Under the pieces are notes generated by a model. That model did no database searches. It worked only from the letters and a program-made list of their open reading frames with translations, and was not told the DNA's origin. From contig VRVR01000006.1 in NCBI GenBank assembly GCA_009859145.1, forward strand, positions 1-64,000: a stretch of 64,000 nucleotides of DNA, written 5' to 3'. Numbering within the stretch: position 1 is the first letter of the stretch; every line of letters begins with the position of its first letter. The stretch is from Andalucia godoyi. Its lineage: Eukaryota; Discoba; Jakobea; Jakobida; Andaluciidae. Position numbers and translations under genes: made by a program. Shown here piece by piece: positions 1 to 10,078 of the stretch.

Positions 1-2
1 AT

Positions 3-272
3 CCTGTTGTTGGTGATTCCGACTGTGTGGATGCTCGGATGGCGTTTGCGGATGAAGATGACGAGGTCATCAACGAGCGGGACGAGGACGAGGAATACGC
101 AGACTACCTGAACTTCCGCATGCAGCTGTTGCGTGAGTGCGGAGCACGGCGGACGCCGGCACAGAGGGAGCTTGTGCGCACGATGGAGCGGCTTGCAAAA
201 CAGATGTGTGCAGATGGTCACCACAATGGGGCGGTGAAAGATGCCGCTCACCTGAACGTAAACGGAAACTGA
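3..272 (+). CDS. 3' end of an acidic protein gene (partial)
   Basis: The frame is open from the first complete codon of the window to a TGA at 270-272, so this is the end of a gene that begins upstream. The visible 89 residues contain an Asp/Glu-rich stretch (about residues 15-32), then a helical, Arg-rich segment with the pattern NFRMQLLRECG and RELVRTMERLAKQM, and a short polar tail. I do not recognise the family. The charged helix suggests a protein-interaction tail rather than an enzyme, but this is inference. The first ATG inside the window (39) is not necessarily the start. Confidence 0.5.
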   Translation, partial: PVVGDSDCVDARMAFADEDDEVINERDEDEEYADYLNFRMQLLRECGARRTPAQRELVRTMERLAKQMCADGHHNGAVKDAAHLNVNGN

Positions 273-1687
273 TGCTGGATGGTATTCGCGGCAGCACGAA
301 GGACGTCGTGTATTGCCGAATTTTACGACAATTCGCGTTCAGCCCTGTTTCGTGGCTGCAAACGCATCGAACGAGTCATTGCATGAGTTGCCAAAGAACA
401 TTAGAGCAGGTCTGATGAATGATCGTGCAAGCGGACGACGCGAAAACGAAAGCGCGCATCCCGGACATGACTGCGCCCATGCAAACACGGAACGGTCGCC
501 AAATGACCGTTCGTGAGGTTTGCAGAGAGGATGCGGCAGGATCGGGGGTGATCAAACACGCTGGTCAACCAAATTCTGCTGGGGACGACATCATTGAGGC
601 GACACATGTGATATGTAAAAAGCAAGAATCACTGACCATGCAGTGCGGTCTGTTTATGCCTCGACCTGCAGGGAAAGTGCGGCTCAGAACTAGCTGCTGT
701 TAAATCCAACAGTGTCTTTTGATTAATTAGGTCATAAACTCATCATTCATGTCAGTTTTTCTCTGTGCTCTTCATGTATTTGGTGCATCGGCATGCGCCA
801 GCATCGACGGACTGCTCTCAGAAGCAAGATTGTGCATTGGATACACGCTTGGCAGGCATCCAGCCGATTCTGCATTAGCAACTGTGCATCCAAGTCTTCC
901 GTTTTTGCGCAGCCGTTGGACTCAGAGCACAGAAACAAGCGCGGATTAACGTTCACAACGGTCAGTTTATGCTACACACATGCTATACACTAACACTGAC
1001 ATCTGCATCTACGAGGAGCTGCTCAACGGAGTTCTGCACTCCTGTGTTCTTCTGTGATGTCGTCGTTTCACGCCTTGTGCTTGAAGAACCGTGCTTGCGC
1101 CACTGCCAGCGGACGACAGACAGCACATTTTATATTGAAAAGTACAGCTCACCGATTGCACCAAACGAGCTCGCTGATGTCCAGCAGCACTGATTCCGCC
1201 CCCGCTCTACCCGTATCGAGAAACTGTGCAGCCAGAAGCACTTGTGCAGTGAAACCGTCATCTCCACATCCAGGCAATCGTCCTGCGGACCCGTTCCTAC
1301 TGTGGTGTTTTGCACTTGCCGTTTTCTTGTACTTCTGCTCCTTTCCTGATGTCCTTTCAGAGATTGCGTAGACAGAATTTGGATATCTATGACGTGTTTG
1401 CTGCAATCCTCGATGGCGGCGGTGATAGACCAGGGCTAGGGAGATCCCGGGTTTTCTACTGTCAACATCACATTCATCTTTGAATGCGATGCTTGCGAAA
1501 AGAAGTCAACAAGTGGTCCTCTGCAATTTCTTCTTGTTTTCGATCCGACACCTACTCAACATGACTGTGCGATGTGCTCCAAGCTCATCCACAGTACCGT
1601 GCCGCGATCATGATCTGCTTTCGAAGACAGTGAGACAGCCTGGAGTTGTCGCAGAGCGGATGCGCAACCGAAGGACAGGGAAATCCG
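273..1687. other. gene-poor stretch of 1.4 kb
   Basis: Only short overlapping open frames on both strands are present, none longer than about 105 codons and none with a recognisable motif. Base composition is close to that of neighbouring coding DNA rather than the AT-rich spacers seen elsewhere in the window. It could therefore be a decayed gene or mobile element rather than simple intergenic DNA. I could not identify any fragment in it. Confidence 0.4.
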
Positions 1688-2032
1688 ATGGATCCGTACA
1701 AGGTCCTCTTTGAAGGAAAGCTGGTCGAGCCCGCGATGAAGTCTTCCGCTCTTGTGGCACTTGCTCCCAAAGGAACAACAAACCAAGATACGCAACTCCG
1801 AGCCATGTTCCAAAAATACCAAAGCCAAGAGACAGTGGAAACGATATCCGTCTCCGAAGCTGGGATGAAGCATTCAACGGGTGTCGAGCCAATATTGCCA
1901 AACGACGGACCGCGCTTCTGTAACTGTAGGAGAGCGAAAAAGAAATGTCTCAGCTCTCACTGTCCATGCATCAAGAACAACCGTCGGTGCACCGCGCTGT
2001 GCCACGACGGCGACTCGTGCGCGAATGGGTGA
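1688..2032 (+). CDS. small protein with C-terminal Cys-rich CXC-like motif
   Basis: This 114-residue ORF starts at the ATG at 1688. The N-terminal two thirds are featureless. The C-terminus has a dense cysteine cluster (CNCRRAKKKC, HCPCIKNNRRC, ALCHDGDSC), which resembles half of a tesmin/TSO1-type CXC domain. The same kind of cluster is often found at the ends of transposon-encoded proteins. The ORF is preceded by a long gene-poor stretch, so it may be the last piece of a decayed mobile-element gene or a spliced gene whose other exons I cannot see. The cysteine pattern is seen directly; function is unknown. Confidence 0.45.
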   Translation: MDPYKVLFEGKLVEPAMKSSALVALAPKGTTNQDTQLRAMFQKYQSQETVETISVSEAGMKHSTGVEPILPNDGPRFCNCRRAKKKCLSSHCPCIKNNRRCTALCHDGDSCANG

Positions 2033-2373
2033 CCGAAGGTGGCCATCATGAGAATGATGAGTGCTGCACATATCCTCCTTGCTCAACGACTGCGCACACG
2101 CTGCATCTCGCCCTTCCCTCGACATTCTGACATGCTGGGACTTCTGCGACAGCGCGAGGAGCAGAATACTTGTCATTGAGAACCTACACCGATGAAAAGG
2201 AGGGAGAACAGGCACAAAGCTTCCAACATATGCAAAGCACGAGTTCGCATGAAAATCGACTTGGGTCGTAACAATGTATCTATGATGATGACACGGTGCA
2301 GCAGAAAGCCGACACGCTGTGTGTGTTTTTTTTTATAATTAAAATTTAATTTAATTTTTTTTTCAAGCGACAC
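2033..2373. other. convergent intergenic spacer
   Basis: The spacer lies between the CXC-like ORF and the end of the ferlin gene. The last 60 bases are T-rich and A/T-only in places (about 2327-2365), typical of the 3' flanks in this window. No further gene is seen. Confidence 0.5.
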
Positions 2374-5300
2374 CTACTTCCCATTGTTGCTGTTCTGCTG
2401 GCCATTCAGCAAAAAATACGCAGCCACGTACCCCACCACCGCGACCACAATTGTGATGATGATCTTCCACTTGTGAGCCCAGAGAAACTGTCCAGCAGCC
2501 TTGTCGATTCTCCACGGAGGATACGAAGAATTTGGGCGATTTGGGGTCGACAATTCTGGAAACTGATTTGGGACTTCTCGACCGACTCCGTTTGGCTTTC
2601 CTTTGGCTTCAGACTCGGTCAAAAGCTGGAGAGTCAGTTGGATCTTTCCTTGGGTTCCTTCGAAATTCGGATGGGTCATCTTGATCCACTGCTGTGGCAA
2701 CTCATCGCCAGTTTTGGATTTGTAGCACTTCTTGAAAAGCCCCAAGAGATTGAGATTCACTTCCGCGATTGCGTCGTTCGGGTTCAGAATATCCTTATCC
2801 CAAATCTGGACTTTCAAGCGCGGGACCTTGCATGGAATAGTCACCGGGAACTTGAATCGCCAATTGAATTGTCCTTTGCCATTCTTGGATCTCCAGTGCG
2901 TATCGGTTTTCTGCATTTCTCCGTTCCACTCGGAAATTCCAGACACATAAATGTCGCTCATCTTCGCATCCTTGAAAACACAATCCTTGGTGCCCCAGAC
3001 GATGCACCGCAATTCGAACTTAAGGGGGGCTGGTGGGGAGATAGGAGTTGGTCTTGTTTTCATCGCTTGGTCTCGAGTGAGAATTTCAAGCCACAGTTCC
3101 AATTTTCCTTGCGGACTTGTCGACTTTGGAGTCCACAGCGTTCTGAACTCCTTTGGCTTCGGATTCAGCAACTGCCACGATTCACAGAAAAGCCTGTTTT
3201 CAAGATCAATGACGGTCTCTCCGATAGGATCGTCATTGATGGGCAGTGTATCGCGATCAAGAACGGTCAGCGAAAGTTCCGAGTCTCCAGGAAGCGTCAC
3301 TGGCAATTCGTACATGCGATAAAAGTCTGGGGACAATGTTTCCTTGCAATACTCGTCACGCGCATTAATGTGCTGCTTCTTGTTGTTCTTATTGACAGAG
3401 AGAACAAGATACGGATCAGATTTTCCATTCAGATCTTTTGGAACCATATGTCGTCCTCGCAAGATGTACGCTCGCACAACGTACGCTTGGGGTGCATATA
3501 ACTTCGCAAGATCTAAAACAGGGGATTCCTGAAGCGTCTTCTCCTTCAATGCTGCTTCAAATACCCGGAAGCGACCCTTCAACTTGCCTACAAACGTGCG
3601 GCCATTACTGGGCTCGCTGCCATCGCCGCGAGTGTTGGCACGCCACCATTTCGAAAGGTAGTCTCTCTTGTTCTCTTTCGTACCGCGATACAGAATGAAC
3701 TCTTGGAACGGGAGATCCTTCAGTGTGAGTTCCAGCTCATTCGCAGTTTCGGCTCTGTTTCCACCTTCAAACTTCTTGTCATCCTCCTTGTCAGGAGCAC
3801 CAACAAACGTATCGCCAACTTCTGGGATAGTTCTGGAAGATTTGCCTGTAGTGCGGAAATGGAGGACCTCGGAGGCTACTTCGTTGATGGACGCCAAATT
3901 ATCAGGGATGGGATCAAGATCTGTCTCTCCAAGGTCATCCGTCAGCGACATGGATTGCTCCGCACCATCCGCAAACTCGTCGAACTTCCCGTTGTCCCCT
4001 GTCACAGAACCAGGGATGTTTTCGACAGCGCGAAGAGTTTCCACAAGCGGGTCTTCTCCAGGTGCATTCAACATTTCTTCAACTCGACGTGACAACTTGG
4101 AGGGATCACCAGCCCATGGAAGAAAAGCTCCGAGGGGAATTGCAGTGGAGCCAATCAGATCGTCAGTCGGTAATCGCTTGTCGTAAACTCGGATATTGAC
4201 AGTTGGTGCAAATGCAGGGTTCACTGGAAGCCGTACAGGAATCGAGACAACCTCCAAGATATTCGGTGAAACGACCGACGGCAGATCGCTGCATTTCGTC
4301 TTCACAGGCTTGCGTCGTTTTTGGGATTCGTCAACACTCTCTGGAACCTCGATTTCGACGTACGGGCTGTTAAGGTTTCGAAATCCCGGTGGCAGCAACT
4401 TTCTCAAACCGACAATCGAAGCTTCAAAAATGCAGTCGCGGAACTCTGGTGTAATGTCGACCAAAGGAATGCGTCTCGCTTCTGCTGCAGGAATAAGTTG
4501 GAACGAGCAAAGGAGCTGTCCCTGGGCAGCGTGAACATTCTCAGTGTACAAGTCGTACCATTTTGGGTCGGGATTAAAGCGCTTCGTTGCTTTGCTGCAC
4601 GGAATCTCCAGGCGTCCAATAAAATCATCGGTTTCAAATCGATCATAGTCAAAAACATTGACGGACACCATAGGGGCGTAGTTCAGCGTTTGCGGCAGTT
4701 CCATTTCCAGAATGACGGTTTCGTAGAACACAGGGAAAAGCGTCTGATCGCATCTTTTCGTACGCGCAACTGCACTGCCCAATCTGACGACAACATAAGG
4801 ATCCGAAGTGCCATTCGGGTCAGCGGCCGTGAGATTCCTTGCCTGATAGATGTGAGCGCGCAACTCGTACGGCATCATCTTCGGTCGTTCAATGGGGGGA
4901 CGGACTTTCGGCGCCTCTGCCGTTCTGCCGAAATCCAGTGCGAACAACAAAAACCCAGCAATCATGTCCTTTTGATACGCGGCCGCCAGCTTATCGGGCT
5001 CCAGCATGATCCATTTTGCTGGATTGGAGAAGCCCCAAATGTCAGTGGGTTTCAAGCGAAGATAGCCAACACGAGATGTGAGAGCGCCCAATGACCGTAC
5101 TTTGACATTGATAATGACATCCGGCAGTTGATCTGTATCAGAGGGCATCGAACATTCGATTTCAGGAAGAGGCTCAAACCAGCAAACCTGTGCAGATTGG
5201 CCTTTCACGGAAGCGGACTTTGAACGAATCACATGCGGTCCAAAACAAACCTCGACTTCCACAGACTGCATGCGGGAAGCAGGAAACTCAGATCCCTGGT

Positions 5301-6336
5301 AAAGATCGAACCGAAGCGTATACTGGTCAACAGGTGGCTCATTGCACGGCGAGACATTCCGAACAACCAATTGCGGATCGTCTGCATGCTCGACATCCAG
5401 AGCAACCAACACACGTCCTCGATATGCAGTAGGCTCCTCTCGCCCTTCGTTCATCAACCTCGAAAGAGAATCTCGAAACGAAAGCTGCGGCGCGCCGTAC
5501 AAATTGATCCATTTCGGACCGACTTCGTTGAGCTTCACGTCCGTAAACCGGAAAAACGTGGTACAAATGGCGTCATCACTCGTTCCAAAATCATAATCCA
5601 TTACTGTCACTTCAATGCGATCGGACAGGCAAGGAAACAAGACAGGAAGACGGATTTCCTGATTCCACGTGGGATTATACGAGCGCTTCACAATGTCCGT
5701 GCGAGTTGCCTTGTTGCCTGCAAATTTCGCGACAACATACGGATCGCACTTTCCTCCAAGGCCTTTGTCCATTCGCGGTAAATGCTCGGCTCGGTAAATT
5801 CGAATACACAACTCAAATTTCATGATATCGAGTTCTGGAGGTCTCAAAATGAGATCCGACAGCTCGGACTTCTCTTCGTCGTCTTCGTCGTCTTCGTCGC
5901 CGTCTGCTCCTCGAGAAGGTGGCGAGTCTCCAGGCGCCAAAACGACCGCAGAGACCTTCAAATACCCCTGAATGTCACTTCCGTGCCGGATGGTGTCCAG
6001 GAGAACCACCCATCGACGGTACAGCTCGTGATTCTTTTGGCTGTGAACGTACGACAAGTCAATATCGTAATTTCCAATGAGCTCATTTCGGAAAACCGTA
6101 TTGGCATCGTACACCTTGATCTGAATCTTACCATTTTCAAACTCCTCCTCGGATAGGTTAACTGTGAAGAGCATGTGATGATCCCACACACATGACACGG
6201 TCTTCTTGTGTGCAATCGTCTCTTGGCGCTGGTCTCCGACTCGCACCACAACCATCGGGTCCGACATGCCGTTGCTGTCCTTGCCCACCAGCTGTCGTGA
6301 CTCGAGAACGTGCACGTGTACTTGGTATTCTGGCAT
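2374..6336 (-). CDS. ferlin family multi-C2 tail-anchored membrane protein
   Basis: The 1320-residue protein has serial C2 domains and one C-terminal membrane span, the ferlin architecture (Ca2+-dependent membrane fusion and repair). C2-type segments start near residues 1, 172, 342, 487, 632, 945 and 1105. Good Ca2+-loop patterns are in those at 1 (GMSDPMVVVRV), 172 (GGKCDPYVVAKF), 487 (GTSDPYVVVRL) and 945 (GKSDPYLVLSV). The ones at 342 and 632 lack the aspartates and look degenerate. An acidic linker and a FerI-like segment separate the first two domains. The only hydrophobic segment is at about 1288-1310, leaving a short C-terminal tail. The chosen ATG (6334-6336) directly precedes the first C2; the open frame upstream has no ATG. 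It is shorter than vertebrate ferlins (about 2000 residues), and DysF repeats are not evident. IST1 lies divergently upstream. Confidence 0.88.
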   Translation of the reverse strand: MPEYQVHVHVLESRQLVGKDSNGMSDPMVVVRVGDQRQETIAHKKTVSCVWDHHMLFTVNLSEEEFENGKIQIKVYDANTVFRNELIGNYDIDLSYVHSQKNHELYRRWVVLLDTIRHGSDIQGYLKVSAVVLAPGDSPPSRGADGDEDDEDDEEKSELSDLILRPPELDIMKFELCIRIYRAEHLPRMDKGLGGKCDPYVVAKFAGNKATRTDIVKRSYNPTWNQEIRLPVLFPCLSDRIEVTVMDYDFGTSDDAICTTFFRFTDVKLNEVGPKWINLYGAPQLSFRDSLSRLMNEGREEPTAYRGRVLVALDVEHADDPQLVVRNVSPCNEPPVDQYTLRFDLYQGSEFPASRMQSVEVEVCFGPHVIRSKSASVKGQSAQVCWFEPLPEIECSMPSDTDQLPDVIINVKVRSLGALTSRVGYLRLKPTDIWGFSNPAKWIMLEPDKLAAAYQKDMIAGFLLFALDFGRTAEAPKVRPPIERPKMMPYELRAHIYQARNLTAADPNGTSDPYVVVRLGSAVARTKRCDQTLFPVFYETVILEMELPQTLNYAPMVSVNVFDYDRFETDDFIGRLEIPCSKATKRFNPDPKWYDLYTENVHAAQGQLLCSFQLIPAAEARRIPLVDITPEFRDCIFEASIVGLRKLLPPGFRNLNSPYVEIEVPESVDESQKRRKPVKTKCSDLPSVVSPNILEVVSIPVRLPVNPAFAPTVNIRVYDKRLPTDDLIGSTAIPLGAFLPWAGDPSKLSRRVEEMLNAPGEDPLVETLRAVENIPGSVTGDNGKFDEFADGAEQSMSLTDDLGETDLDPIPDNLASINEVASEVLHFRTTGKSSRTIPEVGDTFVGAPDKEDDKKFEGGNRAETANELELTLKDLPFQEFILYRGTKENKRDYLSKWWRANTRGDGSEPSNGRTFVGKLKGRFRVFEAALKEKTLQESPVLDLAKLYAPQAYVVRAYILRGRHMVPKDLNGKSDPYLVLSVNKNNKKQHINARDEYCKETLSPDFYRMYELPVTLPGDSELSLTVLDRDTLPINDDPIGETVIDLENRLFCESWQLLNPKPKEFRTLWTPKSTSPQGKLELWLEILTRDQAMKTRPTPISPPAPLKFELRCIVWGTKDCVFKDAKMSDIYVSGISEWNGEMQKTDTHWRSKNGKGQFNWRFKFPVTIPCKVPRLKVQIWDKDILNPNDAIAEVNLNLLGLFKKCYKSKTGDELPQQWIKMTHPNFEGTQGKIQLTLQLLTESEAKGKPNGVGREVPNQFPELSTPNRPNSSYPPWRIDKAAGQFLWAHKWKIIITIVVAVVGYVAAYFLLNGQQNSNNGK

Positions 6337-6777
6337 GTTTTTTTGCGCTGGGTGTAGGGTGGTCCAAAAAGCCAAACTTACAAAATCGGTAAACAAAAGT
6401 CTAAAAGGGAAGCATCGAGACAAGAATCAAAAAGCAGACGCCAGATCAGATCTGCATCTTTGCCAAACCTGATAGCAGTAGCCTGTCAGCACGGATTTCC
6501 CGCAAACACTTGTCAGGACTGACACTGGATGAGTGGGAACAAAGATGCTTTCTCCCCTCTCTCAAGCGGGGGAACGCCATCAATTGAGCCTTCCAAAAGG
6601 ATTCGGGTCAAATTGTTGAGCAGCACTTGTCCCAGTTCGTTTGTGTTTCTTGTTTTTTTTCCCCCATATTTTTTCCTTTTGAATTTTTTTTAATGTACTT
6701 ATTTTTTCATTCTAAATTCCGAGGTTTACATCACATCACGGTTCTCTTCTTTGCAACAAACTACAATATCCGACGCA
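6337..6777. promoter_or_regulatory. divergent promoter region, ferlin / IST1
   Basis: This 441-bp spacer separates two divergent genes. The half nearest IST1 (about 6640-6720) is strongly T-rich with A/T-only runs. No canonical TATA box or ORF can be assigned. It presumably carries both promoters (inference from gene orientation). Confidence 0.4.
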
Positions 6778-7608
6778 ATGTTTCGATCACGGAATTTCCC
6801 ATCTGAAGTCAAGGCCATGCTAAAAATGGCTCAGACCCGCTTATCAATTCACAAATCGAAAAGACAGAATGAAAACAACGCGCTTCGACGAGAGATCGGC
6901 ACGCTTCTGTCGAACGGCAAAGATGAATCTGCCCGAATCAAAGTGGAAAGGGTTATACAAAATGACTACTGGAGTGAGGCTGCGGAACTGCTCGATATGT
7001 ATGCGGATCTTGTTCAGGCCAGGGCGGCTCTGTTGGACCAAACAAAGGGTGACTTGCCGGTTGACTTGAAGGAGGCCGCGTGTACTCTTATGTGGGCGAG
7101 TGGAAGAACTGAAGTGGAAGAACTGATGAAATTCAGACAAATGATGGGCAGCAAGTTTGGCCCGAATTTGGTGCAAACGGCAGATGCGAACGTCGGACAG
7201 TGCGTGAATCCTCGCGTCGTCTTCAAGATGTCGATTGTCGTTCCAGAACACTGTCTGTGTGTTGAGTATTTGAACAACATATCGGCGGAATTTGGGATTG
7301 ATTGGGATGCCTCTCGGTTGAATCCATATGGCGCACTTCCGGGCAAGCGACCCGATTTGAGTGACTTGCAGAGTTCGGTAAAACAGCCCACCGCCCCGTC
7401 TGCACCGGAAGCCCATCCTGCCTCACCTCCGCCTCCACCTCCGAGTGCTCACGGAATTTATGCAGCCCCCTCAGGAGTCATTCCGTCGCATGTCGCATCT
7501 CCTCCGCCTCCTGTGTCGCCGCCTGCCGATTCACCCACTCCTGTGGAAGCAGAAGACGATTATGATGAATTGCAGAAGCGCTTCGAAGCGCTGAAAAAGA
7601 AATCCTAA
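6778..7608 (+). CDS. IST1: IST1 homologue, ESCRT-III associated
   Basis: The 276-residue protein has an N-terminal helical IST1 domain (about residues 5-175) that binds ESCRT-III (CHMP1) and acts in multivesicular body formation and cytokinetic abscission. A proline-rich linker follows (about 190-255). The extreme C-terminus has the MIT-interacting motif DELQKRFEALKKK, almost the same as the C-terminal MIM of animal IST1. Length is slightly below that of animal IST1. The start is the ATG at 6778; the open frame upstream has no ATG. Together with VPS37 at 29.3 kb this is one of two ESCRT genes in the window. Confidence 0.93.
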   Translation: MFRSRNFPSEVKAMLKMAQTRLSIHKSKRQNENNALRREIGTLLSNGKDESARIKVERVIQNDYWSEAAELLDMYADLVQARAALLDQTKGDLPVDLKEAACTLMWASGRTEVEELMKFRQMMGSKFGPNLVQTADANVGQCVNPRVVFKMSIVVPEHCLCVEYLNNISAEFGIDWDASRLNPYGALPGKRPDLSDLQSSVKQPTAPSAPEAHPASPPPPPPSAHGIYAAPSGVIPSHVASPPPPVSPPADSPTPVEAEDDYDELQKRFEALKKKS

Positions 7609-7724
7609 GGATTAAAAACAAAATAAATTATAAATTATTAAAAAAAGCAGTAGCACATGAAACGGAAACTTCCCGTTCCGCTTTCTTGGAAGAACATCCA
7701 GATCGGGTGCGATCTGCGCAACTC

Positions 7725-9170
7725 TTATCGACCTGGATTTGCATCGTTTTGCAGTTCCACATCAGATGCTGCCAGGCCGCCTGGTGCCTGGCGCTTCAAT
7801 TGTGACGATCGAGAATGAACTTCTGGCAATTCGATGTGTTCGGTCGGCGTCTGTTTGACGGGTGCATCCGAGAATCCGTACTGGTACTTATTGACGTATC
7901 CTCCAATCAAAAACAGCAGCACACTCAGCGAAAGAACTCCACAACAAACCCATACGCTGGTCGCAGCTATCCAAGGGTTTGGATCTTCCACGGTGGCCGA
8001 CAACAAGGGTCCCATGGTCACGCCGCACATAAACCAAGCCAGCAACAGAAGCGATGTCAAGTATGACTGAAAGGGGCCCTGTTTGACGGGCGCCACGTGG
8101 TTCCCGACCAGAGTCACCAGCGCTGGAGGTGTGAAAGACGCAGGGGTCCCGATGAGAAGGAACACGATCACCATGACCGCAGAAGTGGAGAACGCCATTC
8201 CGAGGGATGACAACAGGGCCAAACAGACGCCCGTCAAATACGTCACATATCCTCCAAATCGCCTATTCATGGGCGCCGCAAGGAGAAAGAATATTCCAAT
8301 CAGGATACCAAGTGCCAACGAGACTGGGATATAAGCAGAGTAACTGAGAGAAAATCGATAGTGAGCATAGAAGAAGGCAAAGTATATGGCGAACCCTACA
8401 GCGTACGCATAGAGAGAATAGGCAATGAACGCAAAATTAAAGAACGGCGTGGACATCCAGTCGATAATGGGAACGAGCGGATTAAGAGGATGCCACGACC
8501 AAGCAGTGCGATGGCCATGATCAAGCGTCTCTTTGAAACTGACCGAGAAGACAACTGCAGAGAGAACGGCGAGCAGCGCGATGAGAACCCAGATCCAGAT
8601 GTACGGAATCCTGCCGATGAGTACGAATGCAATAGCAGCACCGAGAAGTGTAGGTGCTGCTAAATTCATCACAAGAAGGATGCCAACCATCGCAGGACGA
8701 TGGCTGAGGTGGACGACATCGATGATCGATGCCATGCTTGTCGCAGTAACACCTGCAGAGCCACCGTGGAAAATCATCGAAACAAAAAGAAGCGCAATCA
8801 CAGACTTGTTGACAAGAGGAATAAGACAAATACAAGAAAAGGAATTGATCCAAGTGCTGGACAGGAACGCCCTTCTCCGACCCTTTGACTGGCTCACCAT
8901 GCCCCAGACGGGCAAGAACACGTACTGAACAAGCGATGCAGTCGCCGTTGCAAATCCATACACGGTGGCAGCATACGTGCCTCCATCGTACAATTCAAGC
9001 AAAAACGGTGGAAGCACGAATGTCATCAGCGTCGATGACAAGCTGTACAAAAATTGTCCAGCAAACAAAACTCGATGCAGCCATATCACGGATCGCAGCC
9101 GAAGCACCACCGGTGGGCTGTCTGACGCAGTCACATTTGGTCGATCAGAGTCGCTCCCTATTTCCGCCAT
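7725..9170 (-). CDS. major facilitator superfamily transporter
   Basis: The 481-residue protein has about 12 hydrophobic segments and a cytoplasmic N-terminus of roughly 25 polar residues. After TM2 comes the MFS A-like loop GMVSQSKGRRRAF. The overall pattern resembles the TetA / HIAT1-like drug:H+ antiporter branch; the substrate is unknown. The C-terminal 45 residues are hydrophilic and presumably cytosolic. The open frame continues upstream through AT, GA and TG dinucleotide repeats (9223-9302), which cannot plausibly be coding. I therefore chose the ATG at 9168-9170, which places TM1 near residue 30 as expected for this family. Confidence 0.85.
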   Translation of the reverse strand: MAEIGSDSDRPNVTASDSPPVVLRLRSVIWLHRVLFAGQFLYSLSSTLMTFVLPPFLLELYDGGTYAATVYGFATATASLVQYVFLPVWGMVSQSKGRRRAFLSSTWINSFSCICLIPLVNKSVIALLFVSMIFHGGSAGVTATSMASIIDVVHLSHRPAMVGILLVMNLAAPTLLGAAIAFVLIGRIPYIWIWVLIALLAVLSAVVFSVSFKETLDHGHRTAWSWHPLNPLVPIIDWMSTPFFNFAFIAYSLYAYAVGFAIYFAFFYAHYRFSLSYSAYIPVSLALGILIGIFFLLAAPMNRRFGGYVTYLTGVCLALLSSLGMAFSTSAVMVIVFLLIGTPASFTPPALVTLVGNHVAPVKQGPFQSYLTSLLLLAWFMCGVTMGPLLSATVEDPNPWIAATSVWVCCGVLSLSVLLFLIGGYVNKYQYGFSDAPVKQTPTEHIELPEVHSRSSQLKRQAPGGLAASDVELQNDANPGR

Positions 9171-9222
9171 ATACGAGGGATCGAATTCACAGGCACTCGC
9201 GTCAGCCACCGAACGAACAGAA

Positions 9223-9253
9223 TTATATATATATATATATATATTACTAGAGA

Positions 9254-9284
<31 letters not shown>

Positions 9285-9302
9285 TGTGTGTGTGTGTGTG
9301 TG
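9223..9302. repeat. compound microsatellite (TA)n-(GA)n-(TG)n
   Basis: Three abutting dinucleotide tracts: TA at about 9223-9244, GA at about 9250-9283 and TG at about 9284-9302. The compound tract begins 53 bp upstream of the MFS start codon, within its promoter or 5' UTR. Confidence 0.95.
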
Positions 9303-9417
9303 TTCTGAAGATGCAATATAAAGAAGTCCGAATACACAGTTGATGATAGACGACAGCAAACGTTTGACGAAAATCTGCACAGCGGGCATCCGCAACGGTT
9401 TGTGCATCCAATCCTGT

Positions 9418-9799
9418 GGGGACGCGATATTCTTGCCGTAGTCTAGTCTAATTCTTCCCTTTTTAATTTTTTCTTTTATTTTCTGTTTGTTTCTCATATT
9501 TATAATCGAAACCTCAAGCAGCACCCTTCATCAGAGACAAAACATCGCATGGCTCCAAAGAGGGATCTTCCCAACAAACTCAAACCGGCCATGCCCCAAG
9601 ATACCGAGACCCAAGAAACCCTCTGACCCCCTCTCGTCGGAGGCGGGAAGCAAGAAGAAGAAGCGATGCCTCTTTGATGCAGAGAAATCGGCATTGAAGA
9701 GGTGGTGCCCGCCCCAAATGAAAACACGTGGCTTGGGATCCTGTCTTCGGGGACAGCTTAGCCCGATGATTACCAATGATTCATGTCTTTGGCGAGCGG
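9418..9799 (+). repeat. dispersed repeat family 2, copy 1
   Basis: About 380 bp is alignable in the same orientation with 51037-51393. Shared landmarks are GGGGACGCGAT at the left end, TGGCTCCAAAGAGGGATCTT in the middle, and AACACGTGGCTT with a CTGTCTTCGG segment toward the right. The two copies differ by many substitutions and indels, so they are old. The short open frames inside are not conserved between copies. This is probably a fragment of a mobile element, with no recognisable domain. Confidence 0.75.
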
Positions 9800-10078
9800 G
9801 TGGTGGTTTGTCGCCGCACAAAAAATAAACAATATAAAGAAAATAAAGAAATCCCAATGGACTGGCATGAATGGAAAAAAAAAATGGTGAATGGAATGAC
9901 ATTGTCGGAAATGTCTGAGTAAAATACGGTATAGGGACGGTTATAAGGATAACGAGATATGCAACTTGCTTAAGCGTGGAACAGCACGGTGGGATAGATG
10001 GAAAAGGGTCGCTTGGTTGTGAACAATTGCACAAACCAACCGGGAAAACGGGCGTTGAAAGTTCGGAAACAAGGTGCG
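9800..10078. other. spacer downstream of Cfd1
   Basis: AT-rich DNA with no convincing ORF, lying between repeat family 2 copy 1 and the 3' end of the Cfd1 gene. Confidence 0.4.

Noticed and set aside
2473-3501. 342-codon plus-strand ORF inside the ferlin gene
   Set aside because: It is antisense to C2-domain coding sequence and has no motifs; treated as a shadow frame.
6337-6423. Extension of the ferlin ORF to 6423
   Set aside because: The codon at 6423 is TTG; the first ATG (6336) directly precedes the first C2 domain.
9171-9524. N-terminal extension of the MFS ORF by 118 codons
   Set aside because: It is read through TA, GA and TG dinucleotide repeats and gives poly-Tyr-Ile and poly-Leu-Ser; the ATG at 9170 fits the family.
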